A stretch of 23,407 nucleotides of DNA from Endomicrobium sp. (lineage in GTDB: Bacteria; Elusimicrobiota; Endomicrobiia; Endomicrobiales; Endomicrobiaceae): positions 1-23,407 of the forward strand of contig JAITKZ010000034.1 of NCBI GenBank assembly GCA_031278115.1, written 5' to 3'. The position numbers were made by a program, and so were the translations under genes. Below the pieces are notes generated by a model. The model saw only the letters and a list, made by a program, of their open reading frames with translations. It ran no database searches and was not told the origin of the DNA. Of the stretch, positions 16,025 to 22,901 are shown piece after piece (position 1 is the first letter of the stretch; each line of letters opens with the position of its first letter).

Positions 16025-16618
16025 TCAATCAAGAGTTCTATTTTTATTTGCCAGTTTAGAAGCTGCTTTGTCAATATTAGACGCATTTATTTCATCAAAA
16101 ATTTCAACAGAAAGTTTTTTTACTAAATTTATTTTATTTTCATCTTCTTTTGCAAATTTTGACAAAACAAAATCAGCCATGTCCATAAATTTTGGCAACG
16201 GACCTATGCCGAATTTTATTCTCGGAAATTTATCCGTATTAAGCCGTTCTATGATGGATTTTATACCATTGTGTCCGCCTGCAGAACCAAACATTCTAAT
16301 TTTATATCCGCCAAGAGGTATAGAAAAATCATCGTAACAAACAACTATCTCTTCTGCACTGATTTTATAATATTTTGCAAAAGATGATACGGCGTCTCCA
16401 GAAAGATTCATAAAAGTAGTAGGCTTCAAAAGCCATACTTTTCCTATAGAAGAAACCTCATAAAAAGAAATATCCGCCATACTGTCCCAATTTTTAAAGT
16501 CAAGACCTTTAGCCAAAGCTATTGAGTCCAGAGCCATAAAACCGAGATTATGACGGGTATTTTTATATTTATGACCATGATTGCCAAGTCCGACAAAAAG
16601 CTTAATCTGTTTAGACAC
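16025..16618 (-). CDS. pth: Peptidyl-tRNA hydrolase
   Basis: Hydrolyses peptidyl-tRNA released by drop-off, recycling tRNA in the cytoplasm. From the GTG start the protein has 197 residues, normal for bacterial Pth. The active-site histidine is H23 in TRHNLGF, with N13 in GLGNHG and the TFMNLSG, CYDDFSIPLGG and GSAGGHNGIKSI blocks following. The usual GLGNPG reads GLGNHG here. I prefer the GTG at 16618: GGAG lies six bases before it, whereas the frame also opens at a TTG at 16624 that would overlap the GGAG directly. The gene lies 23 bases after rplY, in the conserved bacterial order prs-rplY(ctc)-pth. Confidence 0.94.
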   Translation of the reverse strand: MSKQIKLFVGLGNHGHKYKNTRHNLGFMALDSIALAKGLDFKNWDSMADISFYEVSSIGKVWLLKPTTFMNLSGDAVSSFAKYYKISAEEIVVCYDDFSIPLGGYKIRMFGSAGGHNGIKSIIERLNTDKFPRIKFGIGPLPKFMDMADFVLSKFAKEDENKINLVKKLSVEIFDEINASNIDKAASKLANKNRTLD

Positions 16619-16641
16619 CGGCAACTCCGTAATCTATTTTA

Positions 16642-17328
16642 TTATTTCTTTGCTGCTGGAGAAGGAGCTGCTGCTACTCCTTGTTCACCTTCTTTATCTT
16701 TCTTGCCCTCGCTTATAACTTCAGGCTGAGCAGTATCCGTTCCTACTGCCGCTTCTGCAGGTTTTTCTTCCTCAACTTTTGCAGCTATAACATTAATAAT
16801 CAATGTTGAAGGATCCTGGGCATAACTAATACTTTCAAGTTTAGGCAAGTCAGCTATGGTTATTCCCTGACTTATGCCAAGTGCGCTTACATCTACGCTA
16901 ATCTTTTGAGGAATATTTTTAGGCAATGCTTTAACTTTAACTTCTCTAACGATAAATTCCATTGTTCCGCCAAAATTCTTAACGCCGTCTGCAACGCCGT
17001 CAATGTGTATAGGAACCAAAACTTCAACTTTATCTTCAAGAGAAATTGAGCGAAAATCTATGTGAATAGGATACTGAGTCAAAACATCTCTTTGAATTTC
17101 TTTCACAATAGCTGGCTTCTTGCCATCTTTAAAGTTTAAATCTATAATTACATTTGCTCCATTTGCTTCTATTACTGAAGCAAAAGCTTTAGCATTAACA
17201 GATATAGATTCATGTTTAACATTTTTTCCATAAAATACAGCCGGAATTTTTCCTTCTTTTTTCAAAGAAGAAAGCCCTCCCTTAGTACCGGATGCTCTTA
17301 ATTCAACATCTAAAATTACTTCATTCAT
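16642..17328 (-). CDS. rplY: Ribosomal protein bL25, long Ctc type
   Basis: 5S rRNA-binding protein of the large subunit, in the longer Ctc form. The N-terminal L25 domain (LRASGTKGGLSSLKKEGKIPAVFYGK, residues ~11-36) is followed by the TL5-like C-terminal beta domain (VEVLVPIHIDGVADGVKNFG, residues ~105-124; LPKNIPQKISVDVSALGIS). The last ~45 residues are an Ala/Glu/Lys-rich, probably disordered tail. At 228 residues it is typical of the Ctc family. A near-perfect ribosome site, GGAGG, lies six bases before the ATG. It sits 37 bases downstream of prs and 23 bases before pth, as in many bacteria. Confidence 0.94.
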   Translation of the reverse strand: MNEVILDVELRASGTKGGLSSLKKEGKIPAVFYGKNVKHESISVNAKAFASVIEANGANVIIDLNFKDGKKPAIVKEIQRDVLTQYPIHIDFRSISLEDKVEVLVPIHIDGVADGVKNFGGTMEFIVREVKVKALPKNIPQKISVDVSALGISQGITIADLPKLESISYAQDPSTLIINVIAAKVEEEKPAEAAVGTDTAQPEVISEGKKDKEGEQGVAAAPSPAAKK

Positions 17329-17365
17329 TACAATCCTCCATTGTTATTACAACAGCAGTTTATTT

Positions 17366-18298
17366 TTATAGGAACAATGCGCTTATTGACTCATCATTTG
17401 AAATTCTCTTAATAGCCTCTGCTAATATTGGCGCAACACTCAATACAACAATCTTGTCATTTGGACCCTCTTTTGACAAGGGAATAGTATCCGTTATTAT
17501 AAGCTCTTCCAAAGCTGAGTTTTGAACTCTCTGCTTTGCTTCTCCAGAAAGAACTCCATGGGATGCTGCAGCAAGAATTTTTGCAGCGCCTTTTTCTTTT
17601 ATGACATCTGCAACTTTTGTCAACGTACCTGCAGTATCAACTAAATCATCTAATATTATACAAGTTTTATCTTTTACTTCTCCTATAATGTTCATTATAG
17701 AAGCCTCATTAGGGCGAGGTCTTCTCTTATCAACTATTACCAAGTCCGCATGGATAAGCTTTGCAAAAGACCTTGCTCTCTCTACGCCACCTGCGTCAGG
17801 AGAAACCACAACCACGTCTTTTAAATTTTTATCCTGAAAATATTTTGACAAAATAGGCTTGGCATAAAGGTGATCAACAGGGATATCAAAAAAACCCTGA
17901 ATCTGCCCAGCGTGCAAATCCATAGTTAAAAGCCTTGTAACACCAGACGTTGCTAAAAGATTTGCAACAAGTCTTGCCGTAATAGGTACTCTAGGTTCGG
18001 CTTTTCTATCTTGTCTTGCATAACCATAATAAGGAACAACAGCAGTTATTCTTCTTGCAGACGCTCTCTTTAAAGCGTCCGCTATAATTAAAAGTTCCAT
18101 TAAGTTTTCATTAACTGAAGGGCATGTAGGCTGAATTATGAAACAATCTGCCCCTCTGACGTTGTCAACTATTTTTACCTGAATTTCTCCATCGCTAAAA
18201 TGCCCAACTTTTGCTTCGCTCAGCTCAACGCCAAGCTTTTGAGTAATTTGCTTTGCAAGCTCTATATTAGCGTTGCCTGAAATAATCTTAAGTTTCAT
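17366..18298 (-). CDS. prs: Ribose-phosphate pyrophosphokinase (PRPP synthetase)
   Basis: Makes PRPP from ribose 5-phosphate and ATP for purine, pyrimidine, NAD, His and Trp synthesis. The 310 residues give a class I enzyme of normal length. Visible motifs: KVGHFSDGEIQVKI near the N-terminus, the ATP-binding loop VVPYYGYARQDRK, LLTMDLHAGQIQGFFDIPVDHLYA, VVVSPDAGGVERARSFA, the catalytic-flexible loop VDKRRPRPNEA and the PRPP-binding loop CIILDDLVDTAGT. The ATG has GAGGAG four bases upstream. It follows glmU by 56 bases, the classic glmU-prs pairing, presumably in one operon with rplY, pth and rlmB. Confidence 0.96.
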   Translation of the reverse strand: MKLKIISGNANIELAKQITQKLGVELSEAKVGHFSDGEIQVKIVDNVRGADCFIIQPTCPSVNENLMELLIIADALKRASARRITAVVPYYGYARQDRKAEPRVPITARLVANLLATSGVTRLLTMDLHAGQIQGFFDIPVDHLYAKPILSKYFQDKNLKDVVVVSPDAGGVERARSFAKLIHADLVIVDKRRPRPNEASIMNIIGEVKDKTCIILDDLVDTAGTLTKVADVIKEKGAAKILAAASHGVLSGEAKQRVQNSALEELIITDTIPLSKEGPNDKIVVLSVAPILAEAIKRISNDESISALFL

Positions 18299-18354
18299 AA
18301 TGCTCCTCTTAGTCCTTCTTTAAACGAAAACAACGTTTATTTCAAAATAATTCT

Positions 18355-19716
18355 TTATTTTATTATTCTACGCTTTAATTCTTGTCTTGCTCTTGCTATT
18401 GCAAGTTTACCTGCCGGGACATCGCGGGTTACAGTTGATCCTGCAGCTATTAAAGCATTATTGCCGACTTTAACAGGAGCAATAAAATTAACATTAGAGC
18501 CTACGAATGAATTTGAACCAATAACCGTTTTATGCTTGTTTATCCCGTCATAATTACATGTAATCGTACCAGCTCCTATATTTACATCTTCTCCTACTTC
18601 GGCGTCGCCTATATATGAAAGATGATTAACTTTAGAATTCTTTGCTATTACAACTTTTTTCGTTTCCGAGAAATTTCCTACTTTTACGTTGTCTTTTAAA
18701 ACTGATCCCGGTCTTATATGCGAGAAGGGACCGATTTTAACATTCTTGCCAATCACGGCTCCATTTATGTAAGAATAAGAAATTATGCTCCCGTCATCTA
18801 TCTTAGCATCAGTTATATAGCTTGAGCCTTTCAAAACGCAGCCTTTGCCTACAACAACACTTGTGTCAATAAAAACGCCCGGATATATAATAGTGTCCTG
18901 CCCTATTTTTGCATCGTAAGAGATATATACTTTATCTGCGTCTATAATGCTTACGCCGCTTTCAAAAAGCCTTTTTATTTTTCTATCCTTTAATAGAGCT
19001 TCTGCTTGCGAAAGTTCTAATCTGTTATTTATACCCTTTACTTCATTTTCATCTTTTGTAACAGTTAGAGACACACTTTTGCTCATACTTTTAAGTATTG
19101 CAACCGTATCGGTTATATAGTATTCTTTTTTAGAATTATTAGGCTTAACTTTTGAAAGAGCCTTCCATAAATTCTTATCAAAACAATATATACCAGAATT
19201 TATCAGATTTATCCGTTTTTCAGAAATATTTGCATCTTTTTCTTCAACTATTCTTTCCAAAAAACCATCTTTTTTTACTATTCTGCCATAGCCAAACGGA
19301 TTTGCAACTCCAGCAGCTAAAACAGTAAGAGAAGAAGCAGTTTTGTCATTATTTTTTATCAAGGCTGACAATGTTTTAGCGTTGATAAGAGGAACATCAC
19401 CGCTTAAAACCAAAATATTTCCATTGTAATTCTTTAAAACTTTCTCCGCCTGCATAACTGCATGTGCGGAACCAAGCTGCTCTTTTTGATAAACAATCTT
19501 TAAATTCTTTACGCTTATTTCTGATAAATATTCTTCAACTTTGTCCGCTTCATAACCCAACACTAAAACAATATTATCAGGCTTTAAAGAGGAAACAGAA
19601 TCTATAACCCACTTTATCAATGGTTTGCCTGAAAGATTGTGCATAACTTTCGGCAAAGAAGACTTCATTCTTGTTCCTACGCCTGCGGCAAGTATAACTG
19701 CTGAGAAATTTTTCAT
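18355..19716 (-). CDS. glmU: Bifunctional UDP-GlcNAc pyrophosphorylase / glucosamine-1-phosphate N-acetyltransferase
   Basis: Acetylates GlcN-1-P and couples it to UTP, giving UDP-GlcNAc for peptidoglycan and LPS. The protein has 453 residues. The N-terminal uridyltransferase has the signature VILAAGVGTRMKSSLPKVMH (residues 7-26), GSAHAVMQAE and VLSGDVPLI. The C-terminal left-handed beta helix consists of hexapeptide repeats and contains RPGSVLKDNVKVGNFSETKK, VNHLSYIGDAEVGE with the catalytic histidine, and NIGAGTITCNYDG. The end IARARQELKRRI is family-like. It is the first gene of the housekeeping run. The ATG lacks a good Shine-Dalgarno sequence (only GGA at about 12 bases) and is preceded by a hairpin plus U tract and then a TATAAT box. 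Confidence 0.96.
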   Translation of the reverse strand: MKNFSAVILAAGVGTRMKSSLPKVMHNLSGKPLIKWVIDSVSSLKPDNIVLVLGYEADKVEEYLSEISVKNLKIVYQKEQLGSAHAVMQAEKVLKNYNGNILVLSGDVPLINAKTLSALIKNNDKTASSLTVLAAGVANPFGYGRIVKKDGFLERIVEEKDANISEKRINLINSGIYCFDKNLWKALSKVKPNNSKKEYYITDTVAILKSMSKSVSLTVTKDENEVKGINNRLELSQAEALLKDRKIKRLFESGVSIIDADKVYISYDAKIGQDTIIYPGVFIDTSVVVGKGCVLKGSSYITDAKIDDGSIISYSYINGAVIGKNVKIGPFSHIRPGSVLKDNVKVGNFSETKKVVIAKNSKVNHLSYIGDAEVGEDVNIGAGTITCNYDGINKHKTVIGSNSFVGSNVNFIAPVKVGNNALIAAGSTVTRDVPAGKLAIARARQELKRRIIK

Positions 19717-19728
19717 AATAATAAATCC

Positions 19729-19764
19729 AAAAAATTCCCTTTATATAATTACTCTAAAGGGAAT
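19729..19764 (-). terminator. Hairpin with U6 tract just upstream of glmU
   Basis: On the minus strand ATTCCCTTT (19764-19756) pairs perfectly with AAAGGGAAT (19742-19734) around a 13-base loop and runs into six T, a standard intrinsic terminator. It would end the small secreted-protein transcript. A TATAAT candidate lies upstream of it (19789-19794), so it may instead sit inside the glmU leader and act as an attenuator. Confidence 0.7.
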
Positions 19765-19788
19765 ATTCATACACAATTGTTAAGCTAA

Positions 19789-19794
19789 ATTATA
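19789..19794 (-). promoter_or_regulatory. -10 box candidate upstream of glmU
   Basis: The minus strand reads AATTTTGTATAATTTAG. The -35 position 17 bases away reads TTTGGG, a weak match. If used, the glmU transcript would carry a leader of about 65 bases containing the hairpin at 19734-19764. Confidence 0.35.
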
Positions 19795-19842
19795 CAAAAT
19801 TATTGGCAAAACCCAAAATGTGAATCGGTTAAACGAAAATTT

Positions 19843-20102
19843 TTAAATCAAATCGTCATCACCAAGAGGCAGTAAAGGTTCTCCCGAGGCTTGAAAAAGT
19901 ATATTTTCAAGGTCAATAAACCTAATAAAGTAATAAACCCAGCCAAATTCATTAAACTCATTTTATCTTCCTGCTGTATAAACTCACCTACTTCTTCATT
20001 AGGATTTTCCCAAATTCTAGGGGATGTCAAGCTGCCGTCCCATGGATGTGCGTCACATTGAGCTCCTAAAAAAAGCATAATCATTAATACTAATTTCTTC
20101 AT
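19843..20102 (-). pseudogene. Small secreted protein, frameshifted in an A4 run
   Basis: Reading from ATG 20102 gives a signal peptide (MKKLVLMIMLFLGAQCDAHP), then HPWDGSLTSPRIWENPNEE and VGEFIQQEDK. In this frame the gene then continues into a hydrophobic stretch (LMNLAGFITLLGLLTLKIYFF) and stops at 19848. The neighbouring frame over the same bases is a better protein: NEFNEFGWVYYFIRFIDLEN, then ILFQASGEPLLPLGDDDLI, stopping at 19843. Adding one A to the AAAA on the minus strand (plus-strand TTTT 19961-19964) joins both parts into an 86-residue secreted protein with no membrane helix. I therefore consider the apparent transmembrane segment an artefact. The function is unknown. It lies next to the frameshifted Rrf2 gene and upstream of a hairpin terminator. 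Confidence 0.55.
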
Positions 20103-20149
20103 TATAATTCCTCTTTAAATTAAATTTTAAAAGCTAAAATATTTTTTAA

Positions 20150-20579
20150 TTATAGATAAAACATATAACCATTTTCTGACGAATACTTTTGAGCGTCAAG
20201 AACAAGACTTTCAAGACTTATTGCCAAAAGCGTTGCTTTAATTGAAACGTCCAATTTTTCTAAAACAGAATTTTGAATTGTCTTCTCTATACCATTCTCG
20301 CCTTCAATAAAAGATTCCTGAGACTTCTATAGCTGATAATATGTCAAATGCAGTTATACTATTGGAAGGTCTTGCAAGCTGATATCCTCCGCGAGATCCT
20401 TTTATGGACGACACAAGATCAGCGCGTTTAAGAAGGGAAAATACTTGTTCCAAATATATCTTTGAAATCTTTAGTCTTTCAGCTAAACTCAAAACTGTAA
20501 CATATTCGCCAGTATTATATTTTTGCGCTAAACATATCATAGATGCAAAACCATATTTAACCTTAATAGATACTCTCAT
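20150..20579 (-). pseudogene. Rrf2-family transcriptional regulator, frameshifted
   Basis: The first frame (20304-20579, 91 residues) is a clear Rrf2 winged helix: MRVSIKVKYGFASMICLAQK, LSLAERLKISKIYLEQVFSL, then the wing motif IKGSRGGYQLARP and FDILSAIEVSG. It ends early at TGA. The adjacent frame continues with family-like sequence, FIEGENGIEKTIQNSVLEKL, DVSIKATLLAISLESLVLDA and QKYSSENGYMFYL, stopping at 20150. Removing one T from TTTT (plus-strand AAAA 20309-20312) restores a 142-residue protein, the usual Rrf2 length. The restored protein has no cysteine triad, so it would not be an IscR-type Fe-S sensor; it is nearer the CymR-like group. The DNA-binding part could still be made as the 91-residue form. 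Upstream are AAGGGG, a consensus promoter and an operator-like palindrome. Confidence 0.75.
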
Positions 20580-20611
20580 ACAAAAACCCCTTAATATTTA
20601 ACTGTTTAAGT

Positions 20612-20640
20612 ATTCTATACATAGAAAAAATAAATGTCAA
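20612..20640 (-). promoter_or_regulatory. Consensus promoter of the Rrf2 gene with overlapping palindrome
   Basis: A perfect TTGACA (20640-20635) and TAGAAT (20617-20612) are spaced by exactly 17 bases on the minus strand. The palindrome TTCTAT-AC-ATAGAA (20613-20626) overlaps the -10 box, where an autorepressor would bind. A further CATAGAA half-site occurs at 20663-20669, inside the spacer of the divergent promoter. Autoregulation is inferred from the layout. Confidence 0.65.
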
Positions 20641-20654
20641 TTTTCAACAAAATA

Positions 20655-20683
20655 TTAATGTTCATAGAATAATTTTGTATAAT
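20655..20683 (+). promoter_or_regulatory. Putative promoter of the DUF4833 gene
   Basis: TATAAT (20678-20683) with TTAATG (20655-20660) 17 bases upstream. The -10 context TTTTGTATAATTAT is like two other candidates in the window. The spacer holds a CATAGAA half-site resembling the Rrf2 palindrome. Confidence 0.5.
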
Positions 20684-20734
20684 TATGCTGATTTATAAAT
20701 TGAGAATTTATAAACTAAAAGGTGGATTTTAAAA

Positions 20735-21241
20735 ATGCAGAAAATTATCGTCGCTTTATGTTTTAGTTTGATCTATACATTTTTATACATTACAGAAGTT
20801 TTAGCAGAAAACAAGAATCTCTTTAAAATAGAAAGGAATAAAAATGCTAATGTTGTTATGTATGACGCAAGGCTGGATTTAAATGGCAACATAAACAAAA
20901 AAAATCCTGTGGATGCCTATTGGATTTTGTATGCAAAACAAGGACAACGTGAAGAAATTACAGCTTTTGAAAAAAAAGCTTATGGCTATAATATAACTGA
21001 CGATGACGACAATTCATATAACTTAGTTTTAAAAGCTGTTAAAGACAGACCTATGAAAATTGTCTTAGTAAACGGCGAGTACAAATCTGAAATTCTTATA
21101 AATAACGAAAAGGCTTATCTTTCATCAGTTTATGTATCAGCAAGCGATGCGTTGATTCCAAAAGTATCTTATATAATCCTTACAGGAACAAAACTAAATA
21201 CCGGCGAAAAAGTTACCGAAAAAATAATTGAAACTAAATAA
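20735..21241 (+). CDS. Secreted DUF4833 protein
   Basis: A 168-residue protein with a signal peptide (MQKIIVALCFSLIYTFLYITEVLA, cleavage likely after LAEN or just before). The mature part matches the DUF4833 family: LFKIERNKNANVVMYDARLD, then DLNGNINKKNPVDAYWILYA, EEITAFEKKAYGYNI and YLSSVYVSASDALIPKVSYI. The family is found in Bacteroidota and other Gram-negative bacteria and has no established function; it is predicted to be periplasmic. The ATG follows AAGGTGG at nine bases. It is divergent from the Rrf2 gene and may belong to its regulon. No cysteine for lipidation is seen. Confidence 0.8.
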   Translation: MQKIIVALCFSLIYTFLYITEVLAENKNLFKIERNKNANVVMYDARLDLNGNINKKNPVDAYWILYAKQGQREEITAFEKKAYGYNITDDDDNSYNLVLKAVKDRPMKIVLVNGEYKSEILINNEKAYLSSVYVSASDALIPKVSYIILTGTKLNTGEKVTEKIIETK

Positions 21242-21245
21242 TTAA

Positions 21246-21295
21246 ATAGGATTTCTTAATCTATAAATTTGTAGATTAGCACAACGACTTCCTAT
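21246..21295. terminator. Compound hairpin between convergent genes
   Basis: An outer stem ATAGGA (21246-21251) / TCCTAT (21290-21295) encloses an inner TAATCTA (21257-21263) / TAGATTA (21272-21278). It lies between the DUF4833 stop codon and the convergent symporter stop codon. There is no U run on either side, so termination strength is uncertain. Confidence 0.4.
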
Positions 21296-21316
21296 AATTA
21301 AAATACAATTACCAAC

Positions 21317-22762
21317 TTAAACAGTATCAACAACAGCATCATTATCATTATCATCGTCATCATCAATAAGGTTAGATGATGACGAAAGCATTGGAATAGG
21401 AGTTTTGTCAACTTTATCCAGATTGTCTCCTGTAAGATAATAATCTGTTTCTTTTGTAACTAACCCGCTTAACAGCAGCACAGCTGTTAAATTAGGTATA
21501 GCCATAAGAGCATTGAAAGAATCTGCAATATTCCATACCACGCCCAAAGGCATAACTACTCCAAGAAAAGCAGTAATTACATAAATAATCCTATAGGGAA
21601 GATTAGATTTTATCCCAAAAAGATATTCCGTACACCTCTCTCCATAATATGACCAACCCAACGTTGTGGTAAAAACAAATGTTATAAGTCCAAAAGTCAA
21701 AATAACAGGACTTACATATTTTATTTGGCAAAAAGCTATATGTGTAAGAATTGCTCCATTTATACTATTTAAGTCCACATCTCCCGGTTGAGCCATAATA
21801 CTTGAAACTAAAACTATACCGGTAATAGCGCAAATAACAACAGTACTCCAAAATGTACCTGTGCTTGATATAAGAGCTTGTCTTACAGAATTTTTAGTTT
21901 TTGCTGCTGCTGCCACAATAGGAGCTGAACCCATGCCTGACTCGTTTGAAAATAAACCTCTTGCCATACCGTGTCTTACAGCTGCCATAATGCTTGCTCC
22001 TATAAAGCCACCACCTGCTGCCCTTGGCGAGAAGTCGCACTTAACAATTTCTGCAAGTGCAGGCAAAATATAATGGCTGTTTATAAATAAAATCACTATA
22101 CAGCCCATTACATATAAAGCAGCCATTAAAGGCACTAACTTTACACAAAAATCAGAAATTGATTTTAACCCGCCAAGTATAACCAAAGACAAGAAAATTG
22201 CTATGCCTACAGCCGACATCCACATTGGCACACTAAAGTTTTCATTTAACACAGTAGCTATAGCGTTTGACTGTACGCTGCTGCCTATGCCAAACGCCGC
22301 TATACTGCCAAATAAAGCAAATAGTATTCCTAGGAACTTTAAATTAAGTCCTCGCTCTAAAGCATACATAGCACCACCAAGCATTGTGCCTTTAGTTGTT
22401 TTTACTCTATATTTAACAGCAATTAAAGATTCAGCATATTTAGTAGCTATACCAAAAACACCAGTAAACCACATCCAAAGAACAGCTCCCGGTCCGCCAA
22501 GAGCAATTGCAGTGCCGACGCCAATAATGTTTCCTGTGCCAACGGTTGCAGCCATAGCAATAGCAAGAGAACTAAAAGCTGAAATATCACCTTCGCTTTC
22601 TTTGTCGTGTTTAACAGAAAGTTTAATGCCTAAAAAAATCTTTTTTTGGATAAAGCGAGTTTTGAATGTAAGATAAAGGTGAGTACCGAGGAGGAAAATC
22701 AACATGGGAGGACCCCACAGATACGAGTTCAACCAATCTACAAGCGCGCTAAAGTTTTCCAT
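21317..22762 (-). CDS. Alanine/glycine:cation symporter (AGCS family)
   Basis: An inner-membrane Na+- or H+-coupled importer of alanine or glycine, 481 residues and about eleven hydrophobic helices. The family signature is intact: IAMAATVGTGNIIGVGTAIA, then LGGPGAVLWMWFTGVFGIAT, KGTMLGGAMYALERGL, GLFSNESGMGSAPIVAAAAK and TLGWSYYGERCTEYLFG. The N-terminus WLNSYLWGPPMLIFLLGTHL is typical. The end is unusual: after the last helix comes a short cytoplasmic tail closing with LIDDDDDNDNDAVVDTV, encoded by a run of GAT/AAT-type triplets. AAGGGG lies six bases before the ATG. Its promoter appears to share a -35 box with the divergent lipoprotein gene. The substrate (Ala or Gly, Na+ or H+) cannot be told from sequence. 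Confidence 0.93.
   Translation of the reverse strand: MENFSALVDWLNSYLWGPPMLIFLLGTHLYLTFKTRFIQKKIFLGIKLSVKHDKESEGDISAFSSLAIAMAATVGTGNIIGVGTAIALGGPGAVLWMWFTGVFGIATKYAESLIAVKYRVKTTKGTMLGGAMYALERGLNLKFLGILFALFGSIAAFGIGSSVQSNAIATVLNENFSVPMWMSAVGIAIFLSLVILGGLKSISDFCVKLVPLMAALYVMGCIVILFINSHYILPALAEIVKCDFSPRAAGGGFIGASIMAAVRHGMARGLFSNESGMGSAPIVAAAAKTKNSVRQALISSTGTFWSTVVICAITGIVLVSSIMAQPGDVDLNSINGAILTHIAFCQIKYVSPVILTFGLITFVFTTTLGWSYYGERCTEYLFGIKSNLPYRIIYVITAFLGVVMPLGVVWNIADSFNALMAIPNLTAVLLLSGLVTKETDYYLTGDNLDKVDKTPIPMLSSSSNLIDDDDDNDNDAVVDTV
21337..21366. repeat. Degenerate ATC triplet tract
   Basis: About ten near-copies of the triplet ATC/ATT/ATG encode the Asp/Asn run at the symporter C-terminus. Such a tract could change length by slippage without shifting the frame. 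Confidence 0.5.
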
Positions 22763-22811
22763 TAGCTACCCCTTTTATCGCAAGAAGTTGTTGAATCATC
22801 GTCACGACGAC

Positions 22812-22840
22812 AGTTTAGCATAAATGAGTAAAACTTGCAA
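22812..22840 (-). promoter_or_regulatory. Symporter promoter using the shared palindromic -35 box
   Basis: On the minus strand TTGCAA (22840-22835) is followed after 17 bases by TAAACT (22817-22812). The leader to the ATG at 22762 would be about 40 bases and contains AAGGGG. Confidence 0.5.
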
Positions 22841-22863
22841 AAGAAAAACAAAAGATATAGAAT
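22835..22863 (+). promoter_or_regulatory. Lipoprotein promoter using the shared palindromic -35 box
   Basis: TTGCAA (22835-22840) is followed after 17 bases by TAGAAT (22858-22863). TTGCAA is its own reverse complement and also serves the divergent symporter promoter. Confidence 0.55.
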
Positions 22864-22901
22864 TGTTACACGGTAGTTAACTATTTTAAGGAGAAGTAAA
22901 G

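Noticed and set aside
16619..16624. TTG start of peptidyl-tRNA hydrolase
   Set aside because: It would touch the GGAG ribosome site; the GTG two codons later has correct spacing.
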